DNA from: a virus
Virus record (IMG/VR): IMGVR_UViG_3300025151_000224
Location: 1-27,812 of that record
DNA length: 27,812 nucleotides
Reading direction: 5' to 3' (one strand)
In this document: piece by piece, positions 8,379 to 15,547 of the stretch
How positions within the stretch are numbered: the stretch's first letter is position 1
Layout of the letters: every line of letters starts with the position of its first letter
Notes under the pieces: model-generated
What the model saw: only the letters and a program-made list of their open reading frames with translations
Told to the model about the DNA's origin: nothing
Database searches by the model: none
Program-made: the position numbers and the translations under genes

Positions 8379-9902
8379 TTACTTTAATCCTATTACTTCT
8401 ATTACTGCATTAATTTTACTATTAACACTTCTTCCTGCTACTGAAACCAAGCTATTACCTACTGTATTAGCATATTCATTACCACCTGAATGTGCTGATC
8501 CATAATTAGCATCTACAACAAAGTTTGCATTAGGTGGACAGCCTTGCAAATCTATAGCACCTGTTTCATAATTTATTGTTCCTGTACAAGCACCTTGTAT
8601 ATTACCATGACCATCATCATAGAAAAATGCAGTAGTATTTGGAACTGATACATTTGATCTTTTATCATTTATTGTATCTACAGGTAGCTTTGCAGGAACA
8701 GCAGCTTCTATATCACCTACAGCCATGCTAATAGCACCAACTCCAAAAGGTGTAGTTCCACTTGCAGGTGCAGTTATTGATATTGCTGATGTTGATAAAT
8801 GTTGTCCTGATGTAAATCTTATATCACCATCTACTATACCAACAAAAACCTTTTTATTTAAAAGATTAGAACTTGTTGTATAAAATTGTGCATCTAGTGC
8901 TGCTTGAATCTTTTGTATTAATCCATTTACACCACCAAAATTACCATTTGTAGAATCTGTTGTAAATGTTAGTGTATGATCTGAACCACCATCTACTGCT
9001 ATATCAAAAGCATAAGCAGTTGATGCATCTAAACCTGTAGATGTTGATGCTGTGATCCCTGATAACCCTAGTTCTTGATACCCTGCTTCATAAAACTTGC
9101 CTGATACTGAACCTGCTACAATTCCATCTGCTTCACCTTCTGTTCTAGCATAACCAAAAAAGTTCATAGCCTTGAACAAACCACTGCTTGAACTTTGAAC
9201 AGTAGTATATTTATCAAAATCTGCATAAGCATTAAAGAATGGAAATCTAATTGCAGTATTATCAGAATGTGATGCTTTAGCTGATCCATGTGTTCCTCTT
9301 ATTACTGTAAGCGTATCAGAGTTTATATCTGTAACTTCCATTATTTCATTTTCTACTCTTATTAAATCACCTACTTTAAAAAAATCTGCATCATCTACAT
9401 CTATTTCTGTTTCTGTTCCATCAATAGCTTCTGCAACTAATTGTGCATCACCACCTGCAGGGTTATTAACTGCAACATACATATTAGAATCAGGTGCTTG
9501 GTTTGTAAGTTGATAAGCATTTGCACCTGAACCATCAGTAGAACCAAAGTTTATTTGCCTAAAGTTTGGTAACATCATATAATCACCAACAGCTAGTAAA
9601 AATGTTTGATTAGATAAACCACCTGATCCATCTGTATTAGTATCAGGAGTTCCATCAGCCCATTGTTCTGTTCTAATTTGTATTTCAGCAGATACTATGC
9701 CTGTGTTTTTAATTATCAATGTTTTACAATCTTCTAAAACAGATTGACCTTTTGAGCCACCAAGCACCAATGTAATAAAGCCATTAACATTATCACATTC
9801 TTGCCTTACATTAAAAACATCTTCATACTCACCTGTTTTTGTTGCAGTTAATGTATCTCCTCTTCCTGTTGTTATACTTGTTGTTGTTGTAAAACTTGGC
9901 AT
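8379..9902 (-). CDS. Large beta-rich structural protein, possible adsorption/fibre protein (507 aa)
   Basis: Probable virion structural protein. Three regions can be distinguished. Residues 1-150 are beta-rich with many Thr, Gly and Asn. Residues 155-220 form a compact module (IDVDDADFFKVGDLIRVENE, then VIRGTHGSA) shared with the 426-residue connector-like protein. Residues 291-337 (STAYAFDIAVDGGSDHTLTF) resemble a surface insert of bacterial flagellar hook and flagellin proteins. Lys and Arg are sparse, and the protein is acidic overall. Its place after two fibre-like proteins suggests a cell-surface adsorption or head-decorating role. The exact function is not determined from sequence. Confidence 0.62.
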   Translation of the reverse strand: MPSFTTTTSITTGRGDTLTATKTGEYEDVFNVRQECDNVNGFITLVLGGSKGQSVLEDCKTLIIKNTGIVSAEIQIRTEQWADGTPDTNTDGSGGLSNQTFLLAVGDYMMLPNFRQINFGSTDGSGANAYQLTNQAPDSNMYVAVNNPAGGDAQLVAEAIDGTETEIDVDDADFFKVGDLIRVENEIMEVTDINSDTLTVIRGTHGSAKASHSDNTAIRFPFFNAYADFDKYTTVQSSSSGLFKAMNFFGYARTEGEADGIVAGSVSGKFYEAGYQELGLSGITASTSTGLDASTAYAFDIAVDGGSDHTLTFTTDSTNGNFGGVNGLIQKIQAALDAQFYTTSSNLLNKKVFVGIVDGDIRFTSGQHLSTSAISITAPASGTTPFGVGAISMAVGDIEAAVPAKLPVDTINDKRSNVSVPNTTAFFYDDGHGNIQGACTGTINYETGAIDLQGCPPNANFVVDANYGSAHSGGNEYANTVGNSLVSVAGRSVNSKINAVIEVIGLK

Positions 9903-9912
9903 TTCTTACTCC

Positions 9913-10698
9913 TTATCTAATATGGTAATAAACATCTAAATTTATAGATACATCACTTGTATCTGTTGCATTTTCTATAAATGCTATAACAACTTTTCCA
10001 CTATCTATATTTGCTGAATCTAGTGTCATAGTTCCTGTTTTTATAGTTGTTGCTGTAGCTGATGCAGTTCCACTAGCACAAACTACACCTGCTGATAAAT
10101 CTCCATGATTTGAACTTGTATCTAATGTATAACTTAATAAATGCATGTTGGTTGTAACACTTCCATCTGCTGTAACTAAAAATCTTATAGCATCTAATGT
10201 AATGTTGTGTTGAATAAACCAGTAATATGCTACTGCATTTTCTTGTGCAGTAAGTCCACTAACATCTAATGTTGTTGCAGGATCAGTTCCATTTCCAAAA
10301 GCATTGTCTGCTGCTAATGCTGTTTCAAAATGCATGTTATTTGCTACAAGTGGATAATGGTAGCCTGCTGTTGGTGTAAGGTCATAAGTTCCCATAGATT
10401 TGTGCATTGTAAGCACATTTGCTAGTGATGCACCTGCTTTTACAGTAGAATCTGTTGTGTTAGCTTGTAATATCTGATCACCACCTGCTGTCTGCACATT
10501 AAAATTACCTGTAGCATCTAATGCTGTGCTAGTTGGTTTTACACTTAATCCTGCTTTACCTATGGCTACTGCACTTGATACACCATCACCTGATTCTATA
10601 ATTCTGCTAGAGTTATCAAATCCTGTATTAGAAGATTGACTAACTTGCATTATTCTTTTGTAAAAGTTTGCTAATGGATTTCCTTGAAATGTTGGCAT
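9913..10698 (-). CDS. Fibre-like structural protein (261 aa)
   Basis: Thr/Ser/Ala-rich beta protein starting MPTFQGNPLANFYKRIMQVS. The N-terminal helix-like part with GNPLANFYKRIMQ looks like a virion-anchoring segment, while residues 30-110 carry the short repeated phrases of fibre shafts (SVKPTSTALDATGNFNVQTA). The C-terminal part (from about residue 150) reads as a jelly-roll-like beta domain, ending in VSINLDVYYHIR. Low in Cys and Lys. It lies between two other proteins with fibre character and is probably part of the same adsorption structure. No named family recognised. Confidence 0.55.
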   Translation of the reverse strand: MPTFQGNPLANFYKRIMQVSQSSNTGFDNSSRIIESGDGVSSAVAIGKAGLSVKPTSTALDATGNFNVQTAGGDQILQANTTDSTVKAGASLANVLTMHKSMGTYDLTPTAGYHYPLVANNMHFETALAADNAFGNGTDPATTLDVSGLTAQENAVAYYWFIQHNITLDAIRFLVTADGSVTTNMHLLSYTLDTSSNHGDLSAGVVCASGTASATATTIKTGTMTLDSANIDSGKVVIAFIENATDTSDVSINLDVYYHIR

Positions 10699-10702
10699 AT
10701 AA

Positions 10703-11551
10703 TTATCCTGTATAAATTGATGATGGTAAACTTGTTGCTTTTAAAATAAATGGTGGATGTGATACACTATGTGTGCTTCTTAATCCATAAGATAAATAGG
10801 CTGTTTTAGTAACACCTGCTGTTGAAAAACCTACATAAAATGTATTACTAGCACCTTCACTAGCTAATTGAGATGACTCTAACACCCATTTAACAGTAAG
10901 TATATCATCATCTACTTCATCATCTGTAAAATAAACACCACTAAAATCATACTCAAATTGTTGTCCTATTGAATTATAAGTACTATTATCACTTAACCCT
11001 ACATCAATATTAGTATCTGTAGATGATACATTGATAAAACAGCTTAACTCAATCTCTACCTTACCACTTGGAGGAGTATTAAATGTTATTTGATGTGTAG
11101 AAGATTCTACAGTTAAGCTGTTTTGTATTTCATGTGTTACATGTACATCTGTTGGCTGTAAATATGTATATCCTATTATTTGACCACCAAGTGAATCTAC
11201 ATATGTTTTTACTGTTCTATTAGATGGTATTACTGCATTAGAATTATCTGATACTGCTGATCCTGCTAATGATGTCATTTCAGAACCACCTGCTATACTA
11301 AACTTATCAGTATCTAATGAATCTACATTTGTAATATCATTATCACCAAAATCTACATTTCCACTCATAGTTCCACCTGCTAAAGGCAGTTTAGTGCTAT
11401 CTGATGCAGATACACCTTCAGTAGAGCCTAATACCTCTAAATCTTTTACCCTTACTTTTTCTGTAGATATTTCAAGGGCTGAAACTTTATCACCTGATTT
11501 AACAGGTCTTAAATTTTCATCTATAGTGTTTTGCAAGGTTAAATCATTCAT
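10703..11551 (-). CDS. Tail-fibre-like protein (282 aa)
   Basis: Fibre-type protein. Residues 56-75 contain the phrase LPLAGGTMSGNVDFGDNDIT, a pattern found very widely in phage tail-fibre shafts (LPLTGGTMTG family). A short N-terminal region (residues 1-45) may attach it to the virion, and the C-terminal 150 residues form a beta-rich domain with Ser/Thr-rich loops that is the likely receptor-binding tip. Its ATG overlaps the stop of the 73-residue gene (ATGA), so it is co-transcribed with the lysis cassette. This location, upstream of connector genes and far from the tail tip genes, is unusual for a tail fibre; it might instead be a head fibre. Confidence 0.65.
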   Translation of the reverse strand: MNDLTLQNTIDENLRPVKSGDKVSALEISTEKVRVKDLEVLGSTEGVSASDSTKLPLAGGTMSGNVDFGDNDITNVDSLDTDKFSIAGGSEMTSLAGSAVSDNSNAVIPSNRTVKTYVDSLGGQIIGYTYLQPTDVHVTHEIQNSLTVESSTHQITFNTPPSGKVEIELSCFINVSSTDTNIDVGLSDNSTYNSIGQQFEYDFSGVYFTDDEVDDDILTVKWVLESSQLASEGASNTFYVGFSTAGVTKTAYLSYGLRSTHSVSHPPFILKATSLPSSIYTG

Positions 11552-11769
11552 ATTTTTTTATCTAAATCTTTTATTAATTGCTTCATAGCATCAATCTCAT
11601 ATTGCATATCTTCACATTTTTTTAAAGCCTTTTCTGCTGCTAAATCTGCATCATTAGGCAACTCCATGTATTTAAGCATTTTATCTAATTTAAATACTTT
11701 CATAATGTGATCTGTAATTTTAGGCATCACATACTTTAAAACCATAGGCATAAAAGAAGCAGAAATCAC
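11548..11769 (-). CDS. Small helical protein after lysis cassette (73 aa)
   Basis: Mostly helical small protein with a GTG start preceded by a good AGGGAAAAA site. The N-terminus (MISASFMPMVLKYVMPKITD) is amphipathic and could associate with membranes. The C-terminal half (AAEKALKKCEDMQYEIDAMK) has a heptad pattern suggesting a coiled coil. It overlaps the stop of the preceding gene by 4 bases and the start of the fibre gene by 4 bases. Possible lysis accessory protein or chaperone for the adjacent fibre; not identifiable from sequence. Confidence 0.55.
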   Translation of the reverse strand: MISASFMPMVLKYVMPKITDHIMKVFKLDKMLKYMELPNDADLAAEKALKKCEDMQYEIDAMKQLIKDLDKKI

Positions 11770-11966
11770 TTTTTCCCTAAATCCTTAATTACATCTTCTA
11801 CTACTGATAATATACCTTCTGCTAATTCAATTTCATCTTTTTCACTTATAAGAGGTATATCTATTTTAGAAGCTAAATTTTTTGCTAATTCTTTTTTATT
11901 TGCTTGTAATTGAGCAATAACATAATTAATACATACTGCTTTAAACTTTTTTATAAATGTTTTCAT
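11766..11966 (-). CDS. Small helical protein in lysis region (66 aa)
   Basis: Basic N-terminus (MKTFIKKFKAVCINYVIAQL) followed by a Lys-rich linker and an acidic helix (EKDEIELAEGILSVVEDVIK). Not clearly transmembrane; residues 7-19 are only moderately hydrophobic. Its ATG shares a base with the stop of the upstream membrane-protein gene (TAATG). Likely co-translated with the membrane cassette and possibly partnering with one of its members. Function unknown. Confidence 0.5.
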   Translation of the reverse strand: MKTFIKKFKAVCINYVIAQLQANKKELAKNLASKIDIPLISEKDEIELAEGILSVVEDVIKDLGKK

Positions 11967-12265
11967 TATTTACCTTTCATTGTTAAGTCTATATAAACTT
12001 TTAAATCTGATTTTATTTCACTACACCACTTTTTAATCTTTTCTGTATCATCTCTTTCCTGATCAAAACGCAGATGCATTTCTTTTTTTACTTCATCTAA
12101 TTCTTTTAACAAATGATCATGGCGTGTATCAAAGCGATTTAGTGTTCCTTCAACCTTATCTTTTAAAATATACCTCATAACCCATGCTAACATCCCCATA
12201 GATGCTACAGCTATTGCAATAGGAAAACCTAATTCTTGCACTAATTTTATAGCTTCATCTGTCAT
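11966..12265 (-). CDS. Holin-like membrane protein, YvrJ-type, second paralogue (99 aa)
   Basis: One transmembrane helix at about residues 12-33 (LGFPIAIAVASMGMLAWVM), then a long charged helix likely to form a coiled coil. The LG-F-P-I-A-I-A phrase is shared with the 92-residue protein at the head of this cassette (LGIPVAVA), so the two appear paralogous; a GFPIA-type phrase is also known from small YvrJ-type holin-like proteins. Probable role in lysis or membrane signalling during infection. The codon use is peculiar: three arginines (in NRFDTRHDH and HLRFDQ) use CGC, CGC and CGT, although CG is almost absent from the rest of the genome. An AAGGA site precedes the ATG. Confidence 0.65.
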   Translation of the reverse strand: MTDEAIKLVQELGFPIAIAVASMGMLAWVMRYILKDKVEGTLNRFDTRHDHLLKELDEVKKEMHLRFDQERDDTEKIKKWCSEIKSDLKVYIDLTMKGK

Positions 12266-12573
12266 TCACTAAACATCCTTCTCTTGATGTACTCTATATC
12301 ATCATTATTATTTCTGATATTTGCTTCTAAATAATCTAATCTTGTATCTTGTTTTATATCACTTGGTATAGGTGCATCCTGCAAGTCTTTAATTTCTTTA
12401 ATTGTTTGTGTATTTCTATTGGCTTCATTTTCAACAAAAGACATTCTAGTAGTAAGCTGACTATATCCCCAAACCATAGCAGAAATAAATCCAACCACTT
12501 GTATAATCATAGGCAAACTGATATTTAAACTTGTTTTATCACTAATTCTATTATTCATCTTTGTCATTGCCAT
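12262..12573 (-). CDS. Single-span membrane protein with coiled-coil tail (103 aa)
   Basis: A hydrophobic segment at about residues 19-40 (SLPMIIQVVGFISAMVWGYS) is followed by a polar helix rich in Glu, Asn and Arg with heptad spacing, giving the layout of spanin-like or holin-accessory proteins. The start is uncertain: the first ATG overlaps the upstream gene by 23 bases, while an ATG five codons later would give a tighter 8-base overlap; neither has a strong ribosome site. Part of a run of four consecutive membrane-protein genes. A two-component spanin inner-membrane subunit is one possibility, but no nested or adjacent lipoprotein was found here. Confidence 0.6.
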   Translation of the reverse strand: MAMTKMNNRISDKTSLNISLPMIIQVVGFISAMVWGYSQLTTRMSFVENEANRNTQTIKEIKDLQDAPIPSDIKQDTRLDYLEANIRNNNDDIEYIKRRMFSE

Positions 12574-12961
12574 ATATCAAATTTTTGCCTTGGACAATTT
12601 TAGAATCTTTACCCTGTATTCTAATAGATTTGTCATCCATTATGATTTCTTTACTACCTTCATTTGAATCTGTAATGTGTGTAACAAGTTCTTTAGCAAT
12701 AGATACAAGTGGGTCTTCTTTTTCTGCACCTGTAATTCTTTGTAATACTGTAATAAGTCCAATAGTAACAGAAGATACAAGCCCTGATATTACTGCTAGT
12801 TGTGATTCACCTAATGTTTTTGCTGAATAAATTAAAGCACCTACCATAAGACAAATACTAGGTAAAGCTAGAATAGAAACTACATAAATAGCCCTATCCT
12901 TCATAATTCTTTGCTTTACTTCTCTCTGCTTTATTTTAGCATCTATGTCTTTTTTATTCAT
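12551..12961 (-). CDS. Two-span membrane protein, holin candidate (136 aa)
   Basis: A charged N-terminus (residues 1-22) is followed by two hydrophobic helices at about 24-46 (AIYVVSILALPSICLMVGAL) and 53-74 (LAVISGLVSSVTIGLITVL), then a polar C-terminal tail of about 60 residues. This two-helix hairpin with charged ends is compatible with a class II holin, although the long tail is atypical. The ATG overlaps the preceding stop (ATGA). It follows the lysozyme and the first YvrJ-like gene, so a lysis function is the simplest reading. The hydrophilic tail (DDKSIRIQGKDSKIVQGKN) has repeated short strands and may bind a partner. Confidence 0.6.
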   Translation of the reverse strand: MNKKDIDAKIKQREVKQRIMKDRAIYVVSILALPSICLMVGALIYSAKTLGESQLAVISGLVSSVTIGLITVLQRITGAEKEDPLVSIAKELVTHITDSNEGSKEIIMDDKSIRIQGKDSKIVQGKNLIYGNDKDE

Positions 12962-13236
12962 TTTTTAAGGCTGTTTTCTTTAAAAACATTAACAACTTCT
13001 AAAAAAGTTCTATATATAGCTTTCATTTCTGTATTAGTTTCTATTATGGTATTAGTAAATTGTTTTTGAACATTTATTAATGTAACTAAAATATCTTCCT
13101 GCCTTTTAGCCTGTTCATCTAGCTTCTGTATCAATTTTGTATTTATAAAATTTATTAAATAAAAACAAAAATAACCTAGCACACAGGCTACTGCTACAGG
13201 TATGCCTAAAGAATTTATTAATTCTATTACATCCAC
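12958..13236 (-). CDS. Holin-like membrane protein, YvrJ-type, first paralogue (92 aa)
   Basis: One transmembrane helix at about residues 10-31 (LGIPVAVACVLGYFCFYLIN) preceded by a short acidic N-terminus and followed by a long amphipathic helix. It shares the LG-I/F-P-V/I-A-V/I-A start of the transmembrane helix with the 99-residue protein three genes downstream. It starts with GTG, a few bases after the lysozyme stop; the ribosome site is weak (GAGAGC), suggesting coupled translation with the lysozyme. Holin or holin-accessory function is inferred from the neighbouring lysozyme. Confidence 0.62.
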   Translation of the reverse strand: MDVIELINSLGIPVAVACVLGYFCFYLINFINTKLIQKLDEQAKRQEDILVTLINVQKQFTNTIIETNTEMKAIYRTFLEVVNVFKENSLKK

Positions 13237-13238
13237 TA

Positions 13239-13646
13239 TTAACCATGCTCTCTAACAATAGTAGCTAATCTTTTTGCTCTGTTAGGTGTTTGTTTTGACC
13301 ATAAACTATCCAGCATTTCATCTGCTGCTTCCTTCCATTCTGCATCCTTCATATGTGCTATAGCTTTTTTGAATTTAGAAAAACCATGCACACCTAATTG
13401 GAAACACATTTCAACAACTACACCTTGCACTTCAGGAGGTAGTTCATCATACCAAGCCCATTTATTTGCAAGTTCTAAATGTAAACTAGAAACCCTACCT
13501 GCTAATATATGCAAAGATTCTTCTTCAGAAATCCAAGTAAAACCATGACCTATAGTCCAAACTCCCATAGTGCATTGATATGGTGTTCTTTCAAACCCTT
13601 CATTAGCACCTATTCTTTTAACAAGTGATTTAAAATCAGGAATCAA
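13239..13646 (-). CDS. Endolysin, phage-type lysozyme (GH24, 135 aa)
   Basis: Muramidase that cleaves the glycan strand of peptidoglycan at the end of infection. The catalytic pattern of the family, Glu then eight residues, Asp or Cys, five residues, Thr, is present as E16, C25 and T31 in NEGFERTPYQCTMGVWTIGHG (residues 15-35, first 20 shown as EGFERTPYQCTMGVWTIGH). The C-terminal part contains the usual CFQLG and family-typical W-RAKRLA helix. There is no signal peptide, so export depends on a holin. Start is TTG, overlapping the preceding stop; a GGGG site lies about nine bases upstream. It is compact for the family (about 140-160 residues). A Gram-negative host is suggested but not proved by this type. 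Confidence 0.9.
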   Translation of the reverse strand: MIPDFKSLVKRIGANEGFERTPYQCTMGVWTIGHGFTWISEEESLHILAGRVSSLHLELANKWAWYDELPPEVQGVVVEMCFQLGVHGFSKFKKAIAHMKDAEWKEAADEMLDSLWSKQTPNRAKRLATIVREHG

Positions 13647-14131
13647 AGGTATTTAACCCCAATTTTAAATGTAAGATCATCTGCTGCAAATGTTTCTGAT
13701 GCTTGTTGCAATATTGCACATATATATAAACTTCTACTAGAATCACCACTTACTATACAACCAATACCATCATTAGCAGGATCAGTAATACAAGCAATAC
13801 TTGCATTATCAGTATAATCAGCACCACCTAAATAATCAGCAGTAACTACAGGTATAATGCATTGAACATCATCAATAACTGTATCTGCTGCATTAGCTGA
13901 TGCATTTTTTGCACCTAATGTTGTAGAATTAGTAGTTAAATAAATAGCCATATCAGGCTCATCACTACTTCTATCTATGATTGTTACACTTTTTATTTCA
14001 GCAGAACTATTTGCATCAGGAAAAAAATTAGGAATTTCAGTTGATATAAATAAGCAATCACCTACAACATATTCAGAAGTATCAAGAGATGGAGTTACTT
14101 CTAATAAATTTAATGCTGTTTTATTAGCCAT
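13643..14131 (-). CDS. Probable capsid-associated structural protein (162 aa)
   Basis: Beta-rich protein low in Lys and rich in Asp, Thr, Ala and Ser, with several Cys (in GDCLFIS, QCIIP, IACITDP, GCIVSG and YICAIL). It has a strong GAGGAGG site in the 3' end of the preceding small gene, suggesting high expression. The position two small genes after the major capsid protein, together with the size and composition, suggests a head decoration or head-stabilising protein. No named family is recognised, and the role is inferred from context. Confidence 0.55.
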   Translation of the reverse strand: MANKTALNLLEVTPSLDTSEYVVGDCLFISTEIPNFFPDANSSAEIKSVTIIDRSSDEPDMAIYLTTNSTTLGAKNASANAADTVIDDVQCIIPVVTADYLGGADYTDNASIACITDPANDGIGCIVSGDSSRSLYICAILQQASETFAADDLTFKIGVKYL

Positions 14132-14132
14132 A

Positions 14133-14288
14133 TTAAACCTCCTCTACTTTCCACCCTTTTGCTTTATATCTTTTCATCATAGCAGGGTCAATATCAGTTC
14201 TTTGTATAATTTTTCCATTATCTTTAACTATATTATAAGTTACTGATTTTTTTTCAGTAGCTTTTTTTGTAGATTTCTTTTCAGCCAT
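14133..14288 (-). CDS. 51-residue Lys-rich protein in head operon
   Basis: Starts MAEKKSTKKATEKKSVTYNI and ends MMKRYKAKGWKVEEV. The N-terminal 14 residues are a Lys/Thr/Ala-rich tail, followed by a small alpha/beta segment (TYNIVKDNGKIIQRTDIDPA then a helix). The ATG directly abuts the TAG stop of the preceding gene, and its 3' end carries the GAGGAGG ribosome site of the next gene, so it is tightly embedded in the operon. It may bind DNA or an acidic capsid surface; small proteins of this type often lie between capsid and connector genes. No family recognised. Confidence 0.6.
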   Translation of the reverse strand: MAEKKSTKKATEKKSVTYNIVKDNGKIIQRTDIDPAMMKRYKAKGWKVEEV

Positions 14289-14558
14289 CTATTTATTCTC
14301 CTTATAAGGTTTATTAAGTGTTCCATTTCCAAAACCAGCAAATGTACCTACATTATCTGCACCCTTGCCTTTTTTATTTCTTTCAATCCTATTACCTACT
14401 TCACCAATATAATCTAAATACTTCATTGGTTTACCCTTGTAATATGCTTTTTGACCTTTTTCTTTATCTTGATGTAATTCTAATTTTTTTTGTGGATCAA
14501 GATCAACACCTGTTCCAAGTGCATTATGTAAATTTCCTATATCTTTTTTATTTGTCAT
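14289..14558 (-). CDS. Hypothetical basic protein downstream of capsid gene (89 aa)
   Basis: Hydrophilic, Lys- and Gly-rich protein, with little predicted secondary structure beyond a short helix (DYIGEVGNRIERNKKG). The C-terminus is Gly/Asn-rich (NVGTFAGFGNGTLNKPYKEN). No hydrophobic core is obvious, so it may be a partly disordered head-interior or internal virion protein. It lies after the major capsid gene behind a stem-loop, and is followed without a gap by the 51-residue gene. Unrecognised. Confidence 0.55.
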   Translation of the reverse strand: MTNKKDIGNLHNALGTGVDLDPQKKLELHQDKEKGQKAYYKGKPMKYLDYIGEVGNRIERNKKGKGADNVGTFAGFGNGTLNKPYKENK

Positions 14559-14567
14559 ATTTTAATA

Positions 14568-14603
14568 ATATGAGGGCAAGGCACCTCAACCCCACCCTCA
14601 TAT
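14568..14603 (-). terminator. Stem-loop after the major capsid gene (weak terminator or processing hairpin)
   Basis: A perfect 9-bp stem (ATATGAGGG with CCCTCATAT) and an 18-base loop lie in the 56-base gap after the capsid stop. On the minus strand it is followed by ATTATTAAAA, not a clean U run, so it may be a partial terminator or an RNA-stabilising hairpin that raises capsid mRNA relative to downstream genes. Eleven bases (TATGAGGGCAA) are shared with the strong terminator near 25.44 kb. Confidence 0.55.
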
Positions 14604-14614
14604 CTATTTATTTA

Positions 14615-15529
14615 TTATGCAACTTCTGTATCTACTTCAACACCATGCAAATCAACTAATTCTAATGCCTTGTAATAAGCATTAGCAACTAAAGTTGTTT
14701 TAGCATAAGCTTCTTCCCTTTCAGTAGCCATTTGCACAAAATTACCACCACCAAAATCAATGTAACCACATCCAATAGCAGTTTTAGCAAACACACCACC
14801 TCTTTTTCTTCCTGTTGCACCATCTGCTACAGCAGTAGTAGTAAATAAATTAATACCTGCTATGCTAGTTACAAAACCATCTCCTAAAAATTGCTGTCTA
14901 ACTCCATCTGCTGCTGTAAAAGCACCATTAGATGTAGCTACTGCTGCAACACCACCAATTTCATTTGATAGTCCATTAGCACCATACATTTGCTTTGGAT
15001 GAAAAACACCTGCAAATGGTCTAGGTGCATCATTAGATTCTAAAGATGCTACAGCATCCATTAACAATCCAAAATTTAAACCATCATCATGTCCTACTGC
15101 TGTTGCAAATCCATCTAATAAAGAACACATATCTACATCAAATTTTCTTGCAACATCATTACCTAATTGCATACCTGCATTAACAAGTAATGAATCTGCA
15201 TTACCATGTGCTGATAAATCTGTTATTTCTGCTCTGATTGCATTTCTTAAAACTGTGCAATCAACAGCAGTTGTTTCTATATTTGTTAAATTAGCAATAG
15301 TATCTTCTGCACCACTTGCTTGTGCATCTACACCAAAATTTGCATCTGTTGGATCATGTTTTGTATAGATTGGAAATCTAACTGTGCTTGTTCCTTGTGG
15401 TGCTGCTGACATTGTAATTAATGAGGGCATCACACTAGCTTTATTAAATTGAACAATAGCTGCTGCAACTGTTTGTCCTAAACCACCTGCTGCAACTCCT
15501 ACATCTGTTACTGTTTGATCTTGTGCCAT
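14615..15529 (-). CDS. Major capsid protein (304 aa)
   Basis: Major head protein, probably of the HK97 fold. It starts MAQDQTVTDVGVAAGGLGQT and continues with an N-arm, the phrase TVRFPIYTKHDPTDANFGVD (about residues 49-68) typical of the E-loop region, a long helix with NDVARKFDVDMCSLLDGFA (spine helix), and a late LFTTTAVADGATGRKRGGVF stretch typical of the A domain. It has few Trp or Cys and is rich in Ala, Gly and Thr. The AAGGA site and following hairpin suggest strong expression. It directly follows the scaffold gene, as expected. The absence of a removable N-terminal delta domain agrees with the separate scaffold gene. Confidence 0.85.
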   Translation of the reverse strand: MAQDQTVTDVGVAAGGLGQTVAAAIVQFNKASVMPSLITMSAAPQGTSTVRFPIYTKHDPTDANFGVDAQASGAEDTIANLTNIETTAVDCTVLRNAIRAEITDLSAHGNADSLLVNAGMQLGNDVARKFDVDMCSLLDGFATAVGHDDGLNFGLLMDAVASLESNDAPRPFAGVFHPKQMYGANGLSNEIGGVAAVATSNGAFTAADGVRQQFLGDGFVTSIAGINLFTTTAVADGATGRKRGGVFAKTAIGCGYIDFGGGNFVQMATEREEAYAKTTLVANAYYKALELVDLHGVEVDTEVA

Positions 15530-15547
15530 AATTTATAAATCCTTATA

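Noticed and set aside
11-13000. Other plus-strand frames of 60-110 codons over tail, connector and lysis genes
   Set aside because: All are complementary to well-supported minus-strand genes and none has start signals or recognisable motifs.
12262-13236. Classic two-component spanin pair in the lysis block
   Set aside because: No nested or adjacent lipoprotein frame with a lipobox was found here; the only lipoprotein is at 21.6-21.75 kb, far from the lysozyme.
14318-14659. A 113-codon open frame on the plus strand over the end of the capsid gene
   Set aside because: It crosses a minus-strand hairpin and two minus-strand genes, and its Tyr/Phe/Leu/His-rich content is typical of reading AT-rich coding DNA backwards.
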